A stretch of DNA of 6,320 nt, from the NCBI GenBank assembly GCA_019912505.1, contig JAIOIM010000491.1, forward strand, positions 1 to 6,320, written 5' to 3'. This stretch comes from Ignavibacteriaceae bacterium. Lineage in GTDB: Bacteria > Bacteroidota > Ignavibacteria > Ignavibacteriales > Ignavibacteriaceae. Below, one piece after another: positions 1 through 6,265 of this stretch; position 1 is the first letter of the stretch, and each line of letters starts with the position of its first letter. Below the pieces are notes generated by a model, which saw nothing but the letters and a program-made list of their open reading frames with translations, was not told the DNA's origin and searched no databases. The position numbers were made by a program, and so were the translations under genes.

Positions 1-16
1 CATTTTAGGAATTCAA

Positions 17-1621
17 ATGGAACATTTTCCTGTATTAAGTTTAATTACTTTTCTTCCTGTTCTGGGTATGTTATTAATTTTGTTTATACCCAAAACACAG
101 GAAATGCTGATAAAATATCTTACACTTGCTATTACAGGTATCCAGCTTGTGTTGTCTGGCTTTATTCTTGCTACTTTTGATTATGCAAAAGGCGGCGTGT
201 TTGATGCATCCGGTTTTCAATTTATTGAAAAATTCAGATGGATTGATATTAGCGGTTTATCCTGGATTGGGCAGATAAAAATAGATTACTTTTTGGGCAT
301 TGATGGAATAAGTACACCTTTAATATTTTTAACCGCGCTTATTGTCTTTATAGCAACGCTTGCTTCATGGAATATCCCAAAATCAATAAAGGGATATTTT
401 ATAATGTTCCTTTTCCTTGATACCGGAATGATGGGTGTATTTGTTGCGCTCGATTTTTTCCTATTCTACGTTTTCTGGGAAATAATGCTTCTGCCGATGT
501 ACTTTCTGATTGGCATTTGGGGCGGTCCAAGAAGAGAATATGCAGCAATTAAGTTTTTTATTTACACATTGCTCGGCAGCGTGCTAATTCTTTTAGCAAT
601 TATCGGATTATACTTTTCAACGCAAGAAACTCTTTCAAACGGTTCTAAGATATTTACATTTAACATGCTCGAAATGATGAACATGGCAAATTATACTGCA
701 ACCGGAATTTTATCGCCGCTCAACCCCGGCAATTTACGGTTTTATGCTTTTCTCGCATTGTTCATCGGCTTTGCAATTAAAATACCTATGTTCCCTTTCC
801 ATACATGGCTTCCCGATGCGCATGTTGAAGCTCCGACTGCAATATCTGTTATACTTGCCGGTGTACTTTTGAAGATGGGTACATACGGTATTCTAAGAGT
901 TTGCTACCCAATGTTTCCGGAACTGACCTATCATCTCGCATGGTATATTGGTTTGTTCGGCATGGTAAACATCATTTACGGTGCATTATGTGCATTGGCG
1001 CAGAAAGATTTTAAGAAGTTGATTGCATACTCCTCCATATCGCACATGGGTTTTGTTATGCTCGGTATGGCTTCGCTAAACACGCTTGGCGTTTCCGGCG
1101 CCGTTCTTCAAATGTTTAATCATGGAACTATTACTGCAATGCTCTTTATTATTGTTGGTATTATTTACGACCGCGCGCATACCCGCGGTATTGAAGAATT
1201 TGGCGGTCTTGCAACACAGATGCCGATATACACAGGTTTTACAACACTTGCATTTTTCGCGGCAATCGGTCTCCCCGGTTTGAGCGGATTTATTTCCGAG
1301 TCGTTTGTTTTCCTCGGCGGCTTCGGTTCTGACCAAATTAGAGTAATCACAATTATTTCAACTCTCGGAATATTATTAGGCGCCGCCTATATGCTTTGGA
1401 CATTGCAGAGAATTTACCTTGGTAAGCTAAATGAAAAATGGAATAAGCTATCCGATTTAACTGCGAGGGAATATTTTATGCTGGTACCGCTTAGCATAAT
1501 TATTATTTTCCTTGGCATCTATCCATCTGCCATGCTTGATTTAATGAACTCATCAGTAAACGCCATGGTAAAGTTTATTGCTGATGCTCAAATCAGTTTT
1601 AGTGCAATTGGCGGCTTATAA
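17..1621 (+). CDS. nuoM: NADH-quinone oxidoreductase subunit M (complex I)
   Basis: This is an antiporter-like subunit of the proton-pumping membrane arm of respiratory complex I, 534 residues (E. coli NuoM is about 509), with roughly 14 hydrophobic helices. The family's key residues are visible: Glu155 in FWEIMLLPMYFLIG (equivalent to E. coli Glu144), Lys255 in FAIKIPMFPFHTWLPDAHVE (Lys234), Lys286 in GVLLKMGTYG (Lys265), His343 in SISHMGF, His369 in FNHG and Glu428 in GFISES (Glu407). The proton_antipo_M domain spans about residues 145-435. The ATG start is supported by an AGGA at 7-10, six bases upstream. A TAG at 6-8 could be the end of a preceding gene, by gene order nuoL, but too little is visible to call it. 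nuoN follows after 30 bases, the standard nuo order. The sequence appears intact, so a functional pumping subunit is inferred. MrpD/HyfF-type homologues are less likely given the NuoM signatures and the NuoN neighbour. Confidence 0.97.
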   Translation: MEHFPVLSLITFLPVLGMLLILFIPKTQEMLIKYLTLAITGIQLVLSGFILATFDYAKGGVFDASGFQFIEKFRWIDISGLSWIGQIKIDYFLGIDGISTPLIFLTALIVFIATLASWNIPKSIKGYFIMFLFLDTGMMGVFVALDFFLFYVFWEIMLLPMYFLIGIWGGPRREYAAIKFFIYTLLGSVLILLAIIGLYFSTQETLSNGSKIFTFNMLEMMNMANYTATGILSPLNPGNLRFYAFLALFIGFAIKIPMFPFHTWLPDAHVEAPTAISVILAGVLLKMGTYGILRVCYPMFPELTYHLAWYIGLFGMVNIIYGALCALAQKDFKKLIAYSSISHMGFVMLGMASLNTLGVSGAVLQMFNHGTITAMLFIIVGIIYDRAHTRGIEEFGGLATQMPIYTGFTTLAFFAAIGLPGLSGFISESFVFLGGFGSDQIRVITIISTLGILLGAAYMLWTLQRIYLGKLNEKWNKLSDLTAREYFMLVPLSIIIIFLGIYPSAMLDLMNSSVNAMVKFIADAQISFSAIGGL

Positions 1622-1651
1622 TTATTAAGATGATAAACAGAGCAAGATAAA

Positions 1652-3160
1652 GTGGAATTAAATATTAACTACATACTAAATAGTCTAAGCTCAATGCTTC
1701 CCGAAATAACTATAACTCTAACGCTTGCGCTAATTGTTACGGTTGATCTTTTTTTGGGAAATAATAAAAAGCTTCTTCCTTACATCGCAATAGCAGGAAT
1801 GTTTGTTGCCGGATATTTTGTAATCGAGCAGTTCGGAATGAACGGTTTTGCCAGTGTGCCTGTGGGCGGAAAAGGAATGCTTGTCGTTGACAGCTTCGGC
1901 GCATATTTTAAGTTACTGATACTTTTTGCTTCAATAATAGTAGTGTTATTCTCTTTATCGTCTAAAGAGATTATAGAAAATTCCGACCGGCACGGCGAGT
2001 ACTACACTCTAATATTCGGAATGATACTCGGAATGTTTTTAATGGTTTCCGCATCCGATTTAATACTTTTATATCTTGCTATTGAACTTGTTTCTTTATC
2101 GTCTTACGTTTTAGCAGGTTTTGCAAAAAACACAATGCGTAATGCCGAAGCCTCATTGAAGTATATTATTTACGGAGGCGTTTCATCCGGCATCATGCTT
2201 TTTGGTATTTCAATTATCTTCGGCATAACCGGCAGCACAAACTTATATGAAATTAATTCACTTATCCAGGCTCCGCAGTTTCAGGGCTTGGTTGGTTTGC
2301 TCGCCGGTATTTTAATTTTTGTCGGAATCGGTTATAAAATTTCTGCTGCTCCATTTCATTTCTGGACGCCGGATGTTTACGAGGGCGCACCTATTACAAT
2401 TACTGCATATCTTTCCATAGCGAGTAAAGCTGCCGGTTTTGCACTATTAATCAGGTTTATAAAAATTACGTTTATAGATTCGGTTGATTTACAAGGCTAC
2501 TGGACATTGGTAAACGTAATCGATTGGCAGTCATTTATAATATTAATTTCAATCTTAACGATGACTCTCGGAAATTTTTCAGCGCTCTGGCAAAACAATC
2601 TAAAAAGAATGCTTGCATACAGCAGTATAGCTCATGCCGGGTACATTTTGCTTGGTATTGCTGTACTCAGTAACCAGGGTATTATTGCGGTTCTTATTTA
2701 TTTTGCAATTTATGCTTTCATGAATCTCGGTGCGTTTTTTATCGTAATGCTTATTTCAAATAAAACCGGAGGCGAAGACATGGATGATTACGATGGTCTT
2801 GGTTATACTTCGCCTCTGCTCGGTGTTTCATTAACTATCTTTTTAGTTTCGCTTACGGGCTTACCACCCACTGCTGGTTTTATTGGTAAGTTATATCTCT
2901 TTCTTGCGCTTGTTGATGCAAAGATGATAGTTGTTGCTATTATAGCTCTGTTAAATTCTGTTGTTTCACTTTATTACTACATTAGAGTTTTGAAACACAT
3001 CTATTTAGCACGCCCTGATTCCACTACTGTTTCCATTATTCCAAATGTGGGTAACACAATTTTGCTGCTTGTGCTGCTACTACCGATAATTATTTTTGGT
3101 GTTTATTTTTCTCCACTTGCCGAATTAGCAAAAAGCTCTATAGCTCTCTTCGGTTTTTAA
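1652..3160 (+). CDS. nuoN: NADH-quinone oxidoreductase subunit N (complex I)
   Basis: This is the third antiporter-like membrane subunit of complex I, usually the last gene of the nuo operon, 502 residues (E. coli about 485) with about 14 membrane helices. Conserved charged residues of the proton path are present: Glu145 in AIELVSLSSYVL (E. coli Glu133), Lys170 in EASLKYIIYG (Lys158), Lys229 in GYKISAAPFHFWTPDVYEGAP (Lys217), Lys259 in IASKAAGF (Lys247) and Lys413 in TAGFIGKLYLF (Lys395). The motif NLKRMLAYSSIAHAGY lies at 316-331. The start is uncertain. GTG at 1652 gives a normal N-terminus before the first helix but has no clear Shine-Dalgarno sequence; the first in-frame ATG is at 1694 (Met15), also without one, and would cut into the first helix region. 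I prefer the GTG. The gene ends 24 bases before a strong terminator, which fits its place at the operon end. Confidence 0.96.
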   Translation: MELNINYILNSLSSMLPEITITLTLALIVTVDLFLGNNKKLLPYIAIAGMFVAGYFVIEQFGMNGFASVPVGGKGMLVVDSFGAYFKLLILFASIIVVLFSLSSKEIIENSDRHGEYYTLIFGMILGMFLMVSASDLILLYLAIELVSLSSYVLAGFAKNTMRNAEASLKYIIYGGVSSGIMLFGISIIFGITGSTNLYEINSLIQAPQFQGLVGLLAGILIFVGIGYKISAAPFHFWTPDVYEGAPITITAYLSIASKAAGFALLIRFIKITFIDSVDLQGYWTLVNVIDWQSFIILISILTMTLGNFSALWQNNLKRMLAYSSIAHAGYILLGIAVLSNQGIIAVLIYFAIYAFMNLGAFFIVMLISNKTGGEDMDDYDGLGYTSPLLGVSLTIFLVSLTGLPPTAGFIGKLYLFLALVDAKMIVVAIIALLNSVVSLYYYIRVLKHIYLARPDSTTVSIIPNVGNTILLLVLLLPIIIFGVYFSPLAELAKSSIALFGF

Positions 3161-3184
3161 GATAAAAAATATTTATGCTTTTTT

Positions 3185-3221
3185 AATCCCGCTCATTTTA
3201 TGTGCGGGATTTGTTTTTTTT
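3185..3221 (+). terminator. Intrinsic terminator after nuoN
   Basis: A perfect 8-bp stem, AATCCCGC (3185-3192) with GCGGGATT (3204-3211), encloses an 11-base loop in which CA/TG can pair further after a T-T mismatch. It is followed by a run of eight T (3214-3221). This is a classical rho-independent terminator 24 bases past the nuoN stop. It separates the nuo operon from the Fe-S/SOD cluster and implies that the regulator gene has its own promoter in the 45 bases that follow. Confidence 0.9.
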
Positions 3222-3238
3222 GATAATTATTATTAATT

Positions 3239-3265
3239 TATATACGACTTAATTAGTCTTATATA
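3239..3265 (+). promoter_or_regulatory. IscR type 1-like operator upstream of the Rrf2 gene
   Basis: A 27-bp imperfect palindrome is centred on 3252. Its outer arms are TATATA (3239-3244 and 3260-3265) and its inner arms GACT (3246-3249) and AGTC (3255-3258), separated by five bases. Positions 3240-3264 read ATA-N3-GACT-N5-AGTC-N3-TAT, the same layout as the E. coli IscR type 1 consensus. It sits between the nuoN terminator and the regulator start codon and ends one base before that ATG, so a bound dimer should block transcription initiation of the cluster. Negative autoregulation by the adjacent Rrf2 protein is inferred. No convincing -35/-10 pair is seen; TTGATA at 3220-3225 is a possible -35, but no good -10 follows at normal spacing. 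Confidence 0.8.
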
Positions 3266-3266
3266 T

Positions 3267-3674
3267 ATGCTTAGATTATCAAAAAAATCAGAATACGCCT
3301 TGATGGCAGTAAAGTACATGGCATTGAACCAAAATGGTAAATGTATTACTGTAAAAGAAATTGCAGGTATTTATGGTATTTCGTTTCAACTTCTGGCAAA
3401 GCTGATGCAAAAACTTGTAAAGAATAATATCATAATCTCACAGCAAGGAACAAAAGGCGGCTACATGCTTAATAAACAAACCAAAGATATTTTGTTGGCA
3501 GACGTCATCAGCGCTATTGAAGAAAATTACAGCCTTACTGACTGTATTGAATCTGAAGACCCTGAAGATAGCTGTGCAAGAGCAAATTGCTGCATAATAC
3601 GCGACCCCCTTGCAAAAGTTCAGCAAAAGATAAACCGGATATTTGCTGAAACAACCATTAAACAGATTTTATAG
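3267..3674 (+). CDS. iscR: Rrf2 family Fe-S regulator, IscR-like
   Basis: This 135-residue protein is a winged-helix Rrf2 regulator that probably senses Fe-S cluster status. The N-terminus MLRLSKKSEYALMAVKYMAL is family-typical, the helix-turn-helix covers about residues 28-50 (TVKEIAGIYGISFQLLAKL), and the wing contains GTKGGYML at 61-68. The sensing region has cysteines at 93, 103, 108 and 109. Cys93, Cys103 and Cys109 best match IscR Cys92, Cys98 and Cys104, but the first gap is nine residues instead of five and the fourth ligand His107 of E. coli IscR aligns with Arg112. The C-terminus is about 27 residues shorter than E. coli IscR. A palindromic IscR type 1-like site lies directly upstream, and iscS starts two bases downstream, so autoregulation and control of the cluster are inferred. 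There is no Shine-Dalgarno sequence because the palindrome fills that space. The symbol rests on context; other Rrf2 subfamilies (NsrR, CymR) cannot be fully excluded, but the operator argues for IscR-like function. Confidence 0.88.
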   Translation: MLRLSKKSEYALMAVKYMALNQNGKCITVKEIAGIYGISFQLLAKLMQKLVKNNIIISQQGTKGGYMLNKQTKDILLADVISAIEENYSLTDCIESEDPEDSCARANCCIIRDPLAKVQQKINRIFAETTIKQIL

Positions 3675-3676
3675 TT

Positions 3677-4849
3677 ATGAAAGTTTATTTGGACAACCAC
3701 TCAACAACACAAGTAGACCCGAGGGTTTTTGATGTAATGACTCCTTACTTTTTAGAAAAGTTTGGCAATCCCTCAAGTAAGGGGCATTCATTTGGTTGGG
3801 AAGCCGAAGCTGCCGTTGATAATTCAAAAAAAATAATAAGTTCGTTTTTAGATTGTGAAGAAGACGAAATCATTTTTACGGCGGGCGCAACTGAGTCAAT
3901 AAACATTGCACACTTAGGAGTTGCCCAGACTTTATTTCCCAAAGGCAATCATATTGTTACTACCGAGTATGAACACAGCGCCGTGCTTGATTCGTTAAAT
4001 TTGCTTTCAAAAAAAGGTTTTGAAATTACAATATTGCCTCTTACCAAAGAAGGCATTGTTGATCCTGAACGCTTGAAAGACGCTTTAACTGACAAAACAA
4101 TATTAGTATCTGTGATGACTGCAAATAATGAGATAGGCACCGTGAATGATGTGAATGAGATTGGAAGGCTATGTAAGGAACGAAATATAGTTTTTCACAC
4201 AGACGCAACTCAGGCAGTCGGACGATTAAATTTAAGTTTTAAAAATATAAATGCCGATATGCTCTCATTCTCTTCGCATAAAATCTATGGTCCCAAAGGC
4301 ATAGGCGTTTTAATAATAAAAAATAAGTTTAAACTTACCCCAATAATGTATGGCGGCGGACAACAAAAAGGTTTAAGACCAGGTACATTAAATGTTCCGG
4401 GAATTGTTGGTACGGCACGGGCAATAGAAATTTTCAGTACCGATATGAAAGAAGAAGTAGAAAAATTAAAAAGATTGAGGGATAAAATGTTTCTTGATAT
4501 CTCCTCAAACCTCGAAGGGGTAAAACTAAACGGCAGCCGCGATAAACGATTACCAAATAATTTAAATCTTTCATTTAACGGCGTACGTTCAGATAATCTT
4601 ATAAACGAACTTCACAATATTGCCATTTCAACCGGATCCGCATGCGCTTCTGAGGCTTTGACACCCAGCCCTACATTGAAAGCAATAGGCTTAAGCGATG
4701 ATGAAGCTTTATCTTCAATAAGAATAGGGATAGGAAGATTTAACACGGAGGACGAAATTAACTTTAGTACTAAGAGAATAATTGAAACAGTTGAAAAGCT
4801 TAGAAATCAATCACCAAACTATATGAATGCAGGTAAACAAAATGGATAA
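3677..4849 (+). CDS. iscS: Cysteine desulfurase, group I IscS/NifS type
   Basis: This cytosolic PLP enzyme converts L-cysteine to alanine and a protein-bound persulfide, the sulfur source for Fe-S clusters and other thio-cofactors; 390 residues. Active-site residues are present: His100 in EYEHSAV, Asn151 in ANNEIG, Asp176 and Gln179 in HTDATQA, the PLP lysine Lys202 in SFSSHKIYGPKG, RPGTLN at 234-239, and catalytic Cys323 in STGSACASEAL. The long loop after the cysteine marks group I (IscS/NifS) rather than SufS. The protein begins YLDNHSTT where E. coli has YLDYSATT. It ends soon after KLRNQSPNYM, so the last ~20 residues of E. coli IscS, which contact IscU, are missing. The gene starts two bases after the regulator stop with no Shine-Dalgarno sequence, suggesting translational coupling, and its end overlaps the next gene by 8 bases. 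No iscU is present in the window. Confidence 0.95.
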   Translation: MKVYLDNHSTTQVDPRVFDVMTPYFLEKFGNPSSKGHSFGWEAEAAVDNSKKIISSFLDCEEDEIIFTAGATESINIAHLGVAQTLFPKGNHIVTTEYEHSAVLDSLNLLSKKGFEITILPLTKEGIVDPERLKDALTDKTILVSVMTANNEIGTVNDVNEIGRLCKERNIVFHTDATQAVGRLNLSFKNINADMLSFSSHKIYGPKGIGVLIIKNKFKLTPIMYGGGQQKGLRPGTLNVPGIVGTARAIEIFSTDMKEEVEKLKRLRDKMFLDISSNLEGVKLNGSRDKRLPNNLNLSFNGVRSDNLINELHNIAISTGSACASEALTPSPTLKAIGLSDDEALSSIRIGIGRFNTEDEINFSTKRIIETVEKLRNQSPNYMNAGKQNG

Positions 4850-5147
4850 GAGAAAAAATCGAAGGTTAAAGATGCTGCGCGATCAGCAGGATATTTTTTT
4901 AAAATACTTAAAGGTAAAATTCCCGTTGTTCCACAACTCAAATTTTTTCTTCCGTGATTTTCACTATGGCGTAAAATATTTTTTAGATGATAAACTGCTC
5001 CCTACTAATTATCAGGAGGCAGAAGAATGTGCAAAAGATTTTTCGAAAACCCTTGAAGAACAAGGAATTTTTGTAAAAGTAAACGACCTTGGCTGGAGGG
5101 TTAATTATACAGATTTTGCTACGGTAACGCCGGGCGATCCATTTTAA
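4842..5147 (+). CDS. Uncharacterised 101-residue protein between iscS and iscA
   Basis: I do not recognise this protein. Its start overlaps the iscS stop by 8 bases (ATGGATAA), a common coupled-operon arrangement, and a GCAGGT at 4829-4834 is well spaced for the ATG at 4842. An in-frame ATG at 4827 would add five residues but removes that Shine-Dalgarno spacing, so I prefer 4842. The N-terminus is very basic (MDKRKNRRLKMLR), then a probable helix to about residue 27, an aromatic-rich stretch (NFFFRDFHYGVKYFLDD, 34-50), a second helix with an acidic cluster (56-75) and a likely beta hairpin at 76-90 (GIFVKVNDLGWRVNYTD). It has one cysteine (Cys63), no signal peptide and no membrane segment. 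It is not IscU (which needs three conserved cysteines), IscX, a ferredoxin or a J-protein by eye. A role linked to IscS or Fe-S assembly is inferred from position only. Tight packing and normal amino acid composition support it being a real gene. Confidence 0.8.
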   Translation: MDKRKNRRLKMLRDQQDIFLKYLKVKFPLFHNSNFFFRDFHYGVKYFLDDKLLPTNYQEAEECAKDFSKTLEEQGIFVKVNDLGWRVNYTDFATVTPGDPF

Positions 5148-5152
5148 TAAAC

Positions 5153-5174
5153 TGTTAAAGTAATGTTAAAATAA
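5153..5174 (+). repeat. Two-copy 11-bp tandem repeat before iscA
   Basis: TGTTAAAGTAA (5153-5163) is followed directly by TGTTAAAATAA (5164-5174), 10 of 11 bases identical. It lies in the 42-base gap between the unknown gene and iscA, the largest gap inside the cluster. In AT-rich DNA this may be chance; a binding site or part of an internal promoter is possible but unsupported. Confidence 0.3.
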
Positions 5175-5189
5175 ATATAGAGAAGTTAA

Positions 5190-5537
5190 ATGAATACGAT
5201 TGTGCAGCAGGAAATAATTATAACTGAAAAAGCTTCAAAAGAAGTAAAAAGAATTATGGAAGAAAATGAAATCCCGGCAGAATATGGTCTTCGCGTTGGC
5301 ATAAAAGGAGGCGGATGTTCCGGCTTTACCTACACTCTTGGTTTTGATGCTGCGCCTGTTGAGGCGGATACCATTATTGAAATTAATAATGTAAAATTGT
5401 TTGTTGATGGGAAAAGTTTATTTTATTTATCAGGCACCGAACTCGATTTTTCAGATGGTTTAAATGGAAAAGGATTCCTATTTAACAATCCAAACGCCGC
5501 TAAAACTTGTGGCTGCGGAGATTCGTTCGGAGTTTAA
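5190..5537 (+). CDS. iscA: A-type Fe-S carrier, IscA/ErpA (HesB) family
   Basis: This 115-residue cytosolic protein carries an Fe-S cluster, or iron for its assembly, and passes it to apoproteins. The three ligand cysteines are present: Cys43 in KGGGCSGFTY, and Cys107 and Cys109 in the C-terminal TCGCGDSF. The stretch SGTELDFSDGLNGKGFLFNNPNA (81-103) is typical of the family and is ErpA-like. Length is normal (107-120). IscA, ErpA and SufA cannot be separated from sequence alone; the neighbouring iscS and IscR-like regulator make iscA the most useful name. The ATG at 5190 has only a weak upstream purine stretch (AGAGAAG, 5179-5185). sodA begins 17 bases downstream, suggesting one transcript. 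No odd substitutions are seen in the ligand motifs. Confidence 0.94.
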   Translation: MNTIVQQEIIITEKASKEVKRIMEENEIPAEYGLRVGIKGGGCSGFTYTLGFDAAPVEADTIIEINNVKLFVDGKSLFYLSGTELDFSDGLNGKGFLFNNPNAAKTCGCGDSFGV

Positions 5538-5540
5538 TTA

Positions 5541-5546
5541 AAGGAA
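5541..5546 (+). promoter_or_regulatory. Shine-Dalgarno sequence for the long (Tat) form of SOD
   Basis: AAGGAA lies three bases past the iscA stop and eight bases before the ATG at 5555. It supports 5555, rather than the in-frame ATG at 5507 inside iscA, as the first start of the SOD gene. Confidence 0.7.
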
Positions 5547-5554
5547 CAGCTTTT

Positions 5555-6265
5555 ATGGATAGAAGAAAATTTTTGTATGCTGCCGGTATCTTTGCTGCAG
5601 CAACTGGTATGAACGTAAATGGAAATATTTTAGAAAACATAAATAGAAGGAGTAATAAAATGGCAAAATATGAATTGCCCGAACTACCGTATGCTTATGA
5701 TGCACTTGAACCCTACATTGATAAAATGACAATGGAAATTCATTATACAAAACATCATAATGGATATGTAACAAATTTAAACAAAGCAGTTGACGGAACA
5801 GAGTTAGCTGATAAACCGTTAGTGGATTTGTTTAAGGAAATTTCAAAACTTCCTGTTGCTGTTAGAAATAATGGCGGCGGACACTTTAATCACAGCCTTT
5901 TCTGGCAGATAATGAAAAAAAACGGAGGCGGCACTCCAACCGGAAAATTAGGTGATGCTATTACATCAACTTTTGGTTCTTTTGAAACTTTCAAAGAACA
6001 ATTCAGCAATGCAGCGGCAACACGTTTCGGTTCCGGATGGGCTTGGTTAGTCGTTGTGGATAATAAACTTGTAGTTTCATCAACCCCGAACCAAGACAAC
6101 CCCCTAATGGACGTGGCAGATGTTAAAGGTAAACCTATTTTAGGTTTGGATGTATGGGAGCATGCATATTACTTAAAGTACCAAAACAAACGCCCCGATT
6201 ATATTCAGAACTGGTGGAATGTTATAAACTGGGATGAAGTTGCAGCCCGTTTTGATAAACTCTGA
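5555..6265 (+). CDS. sodA: Superoxide dismutase, Fe/Mn family (Mn-type), with Tat signal
   Basis: This enzyme converts superoxide to oxygen and hydrogen peroxide. From ATG 5555 it is 236 residues: a short Tat-like signal (DRRKFLYAAGIFAAATG, residues 2-18; twin Arg3-Arg4), a linker, then a complete ~201-residue SOD from Met36. Metal ligands are His63 (MEIHYTKHH), His113 (GGGHFNHSLFW), Asp199 and His203 (LDVWEHAYYLKY). The active-site glutamine comes from the C-terminal domain (Gln180 in STPNQDNPLM) and glycine occupies the N-terminal position used by Fe-SOD glutamine, so Mn or cambialistic use is predicted. The start at 5555 follows AAGGAA. A second in-frame ATG at 5660 (Met36) follows a perfect AAGGAG and yields a normal-length cytosolic enzyme, so both exported and cytosolic forms are possible. 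A possible cleavage site is V21-N22-G23. The in-frame ATG at 5507 lies inside iscA and is rejected. It is last in the Fe-S cluster, fitting an oxidative stress role. Confidence 0.95.
   Translation: MDRRKFLYAAGIFAAATGMNVNGNILENINRRSNKMAKYELPELPYAYDALEPYIDKMTMEIHYTKHHNGYVTNLNKAVDGTELADKPLVDLFKEISKLPVAVRNNGGGHFNHSLFWQIMKKNGGGTPTGKLGDAITSTFGSFETFKEQFSNAAATRFGSGWAWLVVVDNKLVVSSTPNQDNPLMDVADVKGKPILGLDVWEHAYYLKYQNKRPDYIQNWWNVINWDEVAARFDKL
5647..5652 (+). promoter_or_regulatory. Internal Shine-Dalgarno sequence for a cytosolic SOD start
   Basis: AAGGAG, within AGAAGGAGT (5645-5653), is followed by a 7-base spacer and an in-frame ATG at 5660. It is the best ribosome binding site in the window, yet lies inside the reading frame of the Tat-containing form, in codons for Arg-Arg-Ser. 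The downstream ATG begins MAKYELPELPYAYDALEP, the usual N-terminus of a cytosolic Fe/Mn SOD. Confidence 0.65.

Noticed and set aside
1..8. Tail of a preceding gene (nuoL) ending at TAG 6-8
   Set aside because: Only two codons would be visible. Gene order makes nuoL likely, but the sequence alone cannot support a call.
1076..1350. Reading frames on both strands inside nuoM
   Set aside because: They overlap the well-conserved nuoM coding sequence, have atypical composition and lack recognisable motifs; they are shadows of the real gene.
3826..3833. A8 runs in iscS (3826-3833) and sodA (5915-5922) as programmed frameshift sites
   Set aside because: Both frames continue intact through conserved sequence and no alternative frame product or stimulatory structure is seen; the runs fit Lys/Asn codons in AT-rich DNA.
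4827..4841. Upstream ATG for the unknown gene (106 residues)
   Set aside because: The GCAGGT that serves the ATG at 4842 would lie after this start, and 4842 gives the common 8-base overlap with the iscS stop.
5507..5554. In-frame ATG upstream that would extend SOD by 16 residues to 252
   Set aside because: It lies inside the conserved CGCG end of iscA, has no good ribosome binding site, and would bury the Tat motif behind an extra basic stretch. ATG 5555 has AAGGAA and gives a textbook RR signal start.
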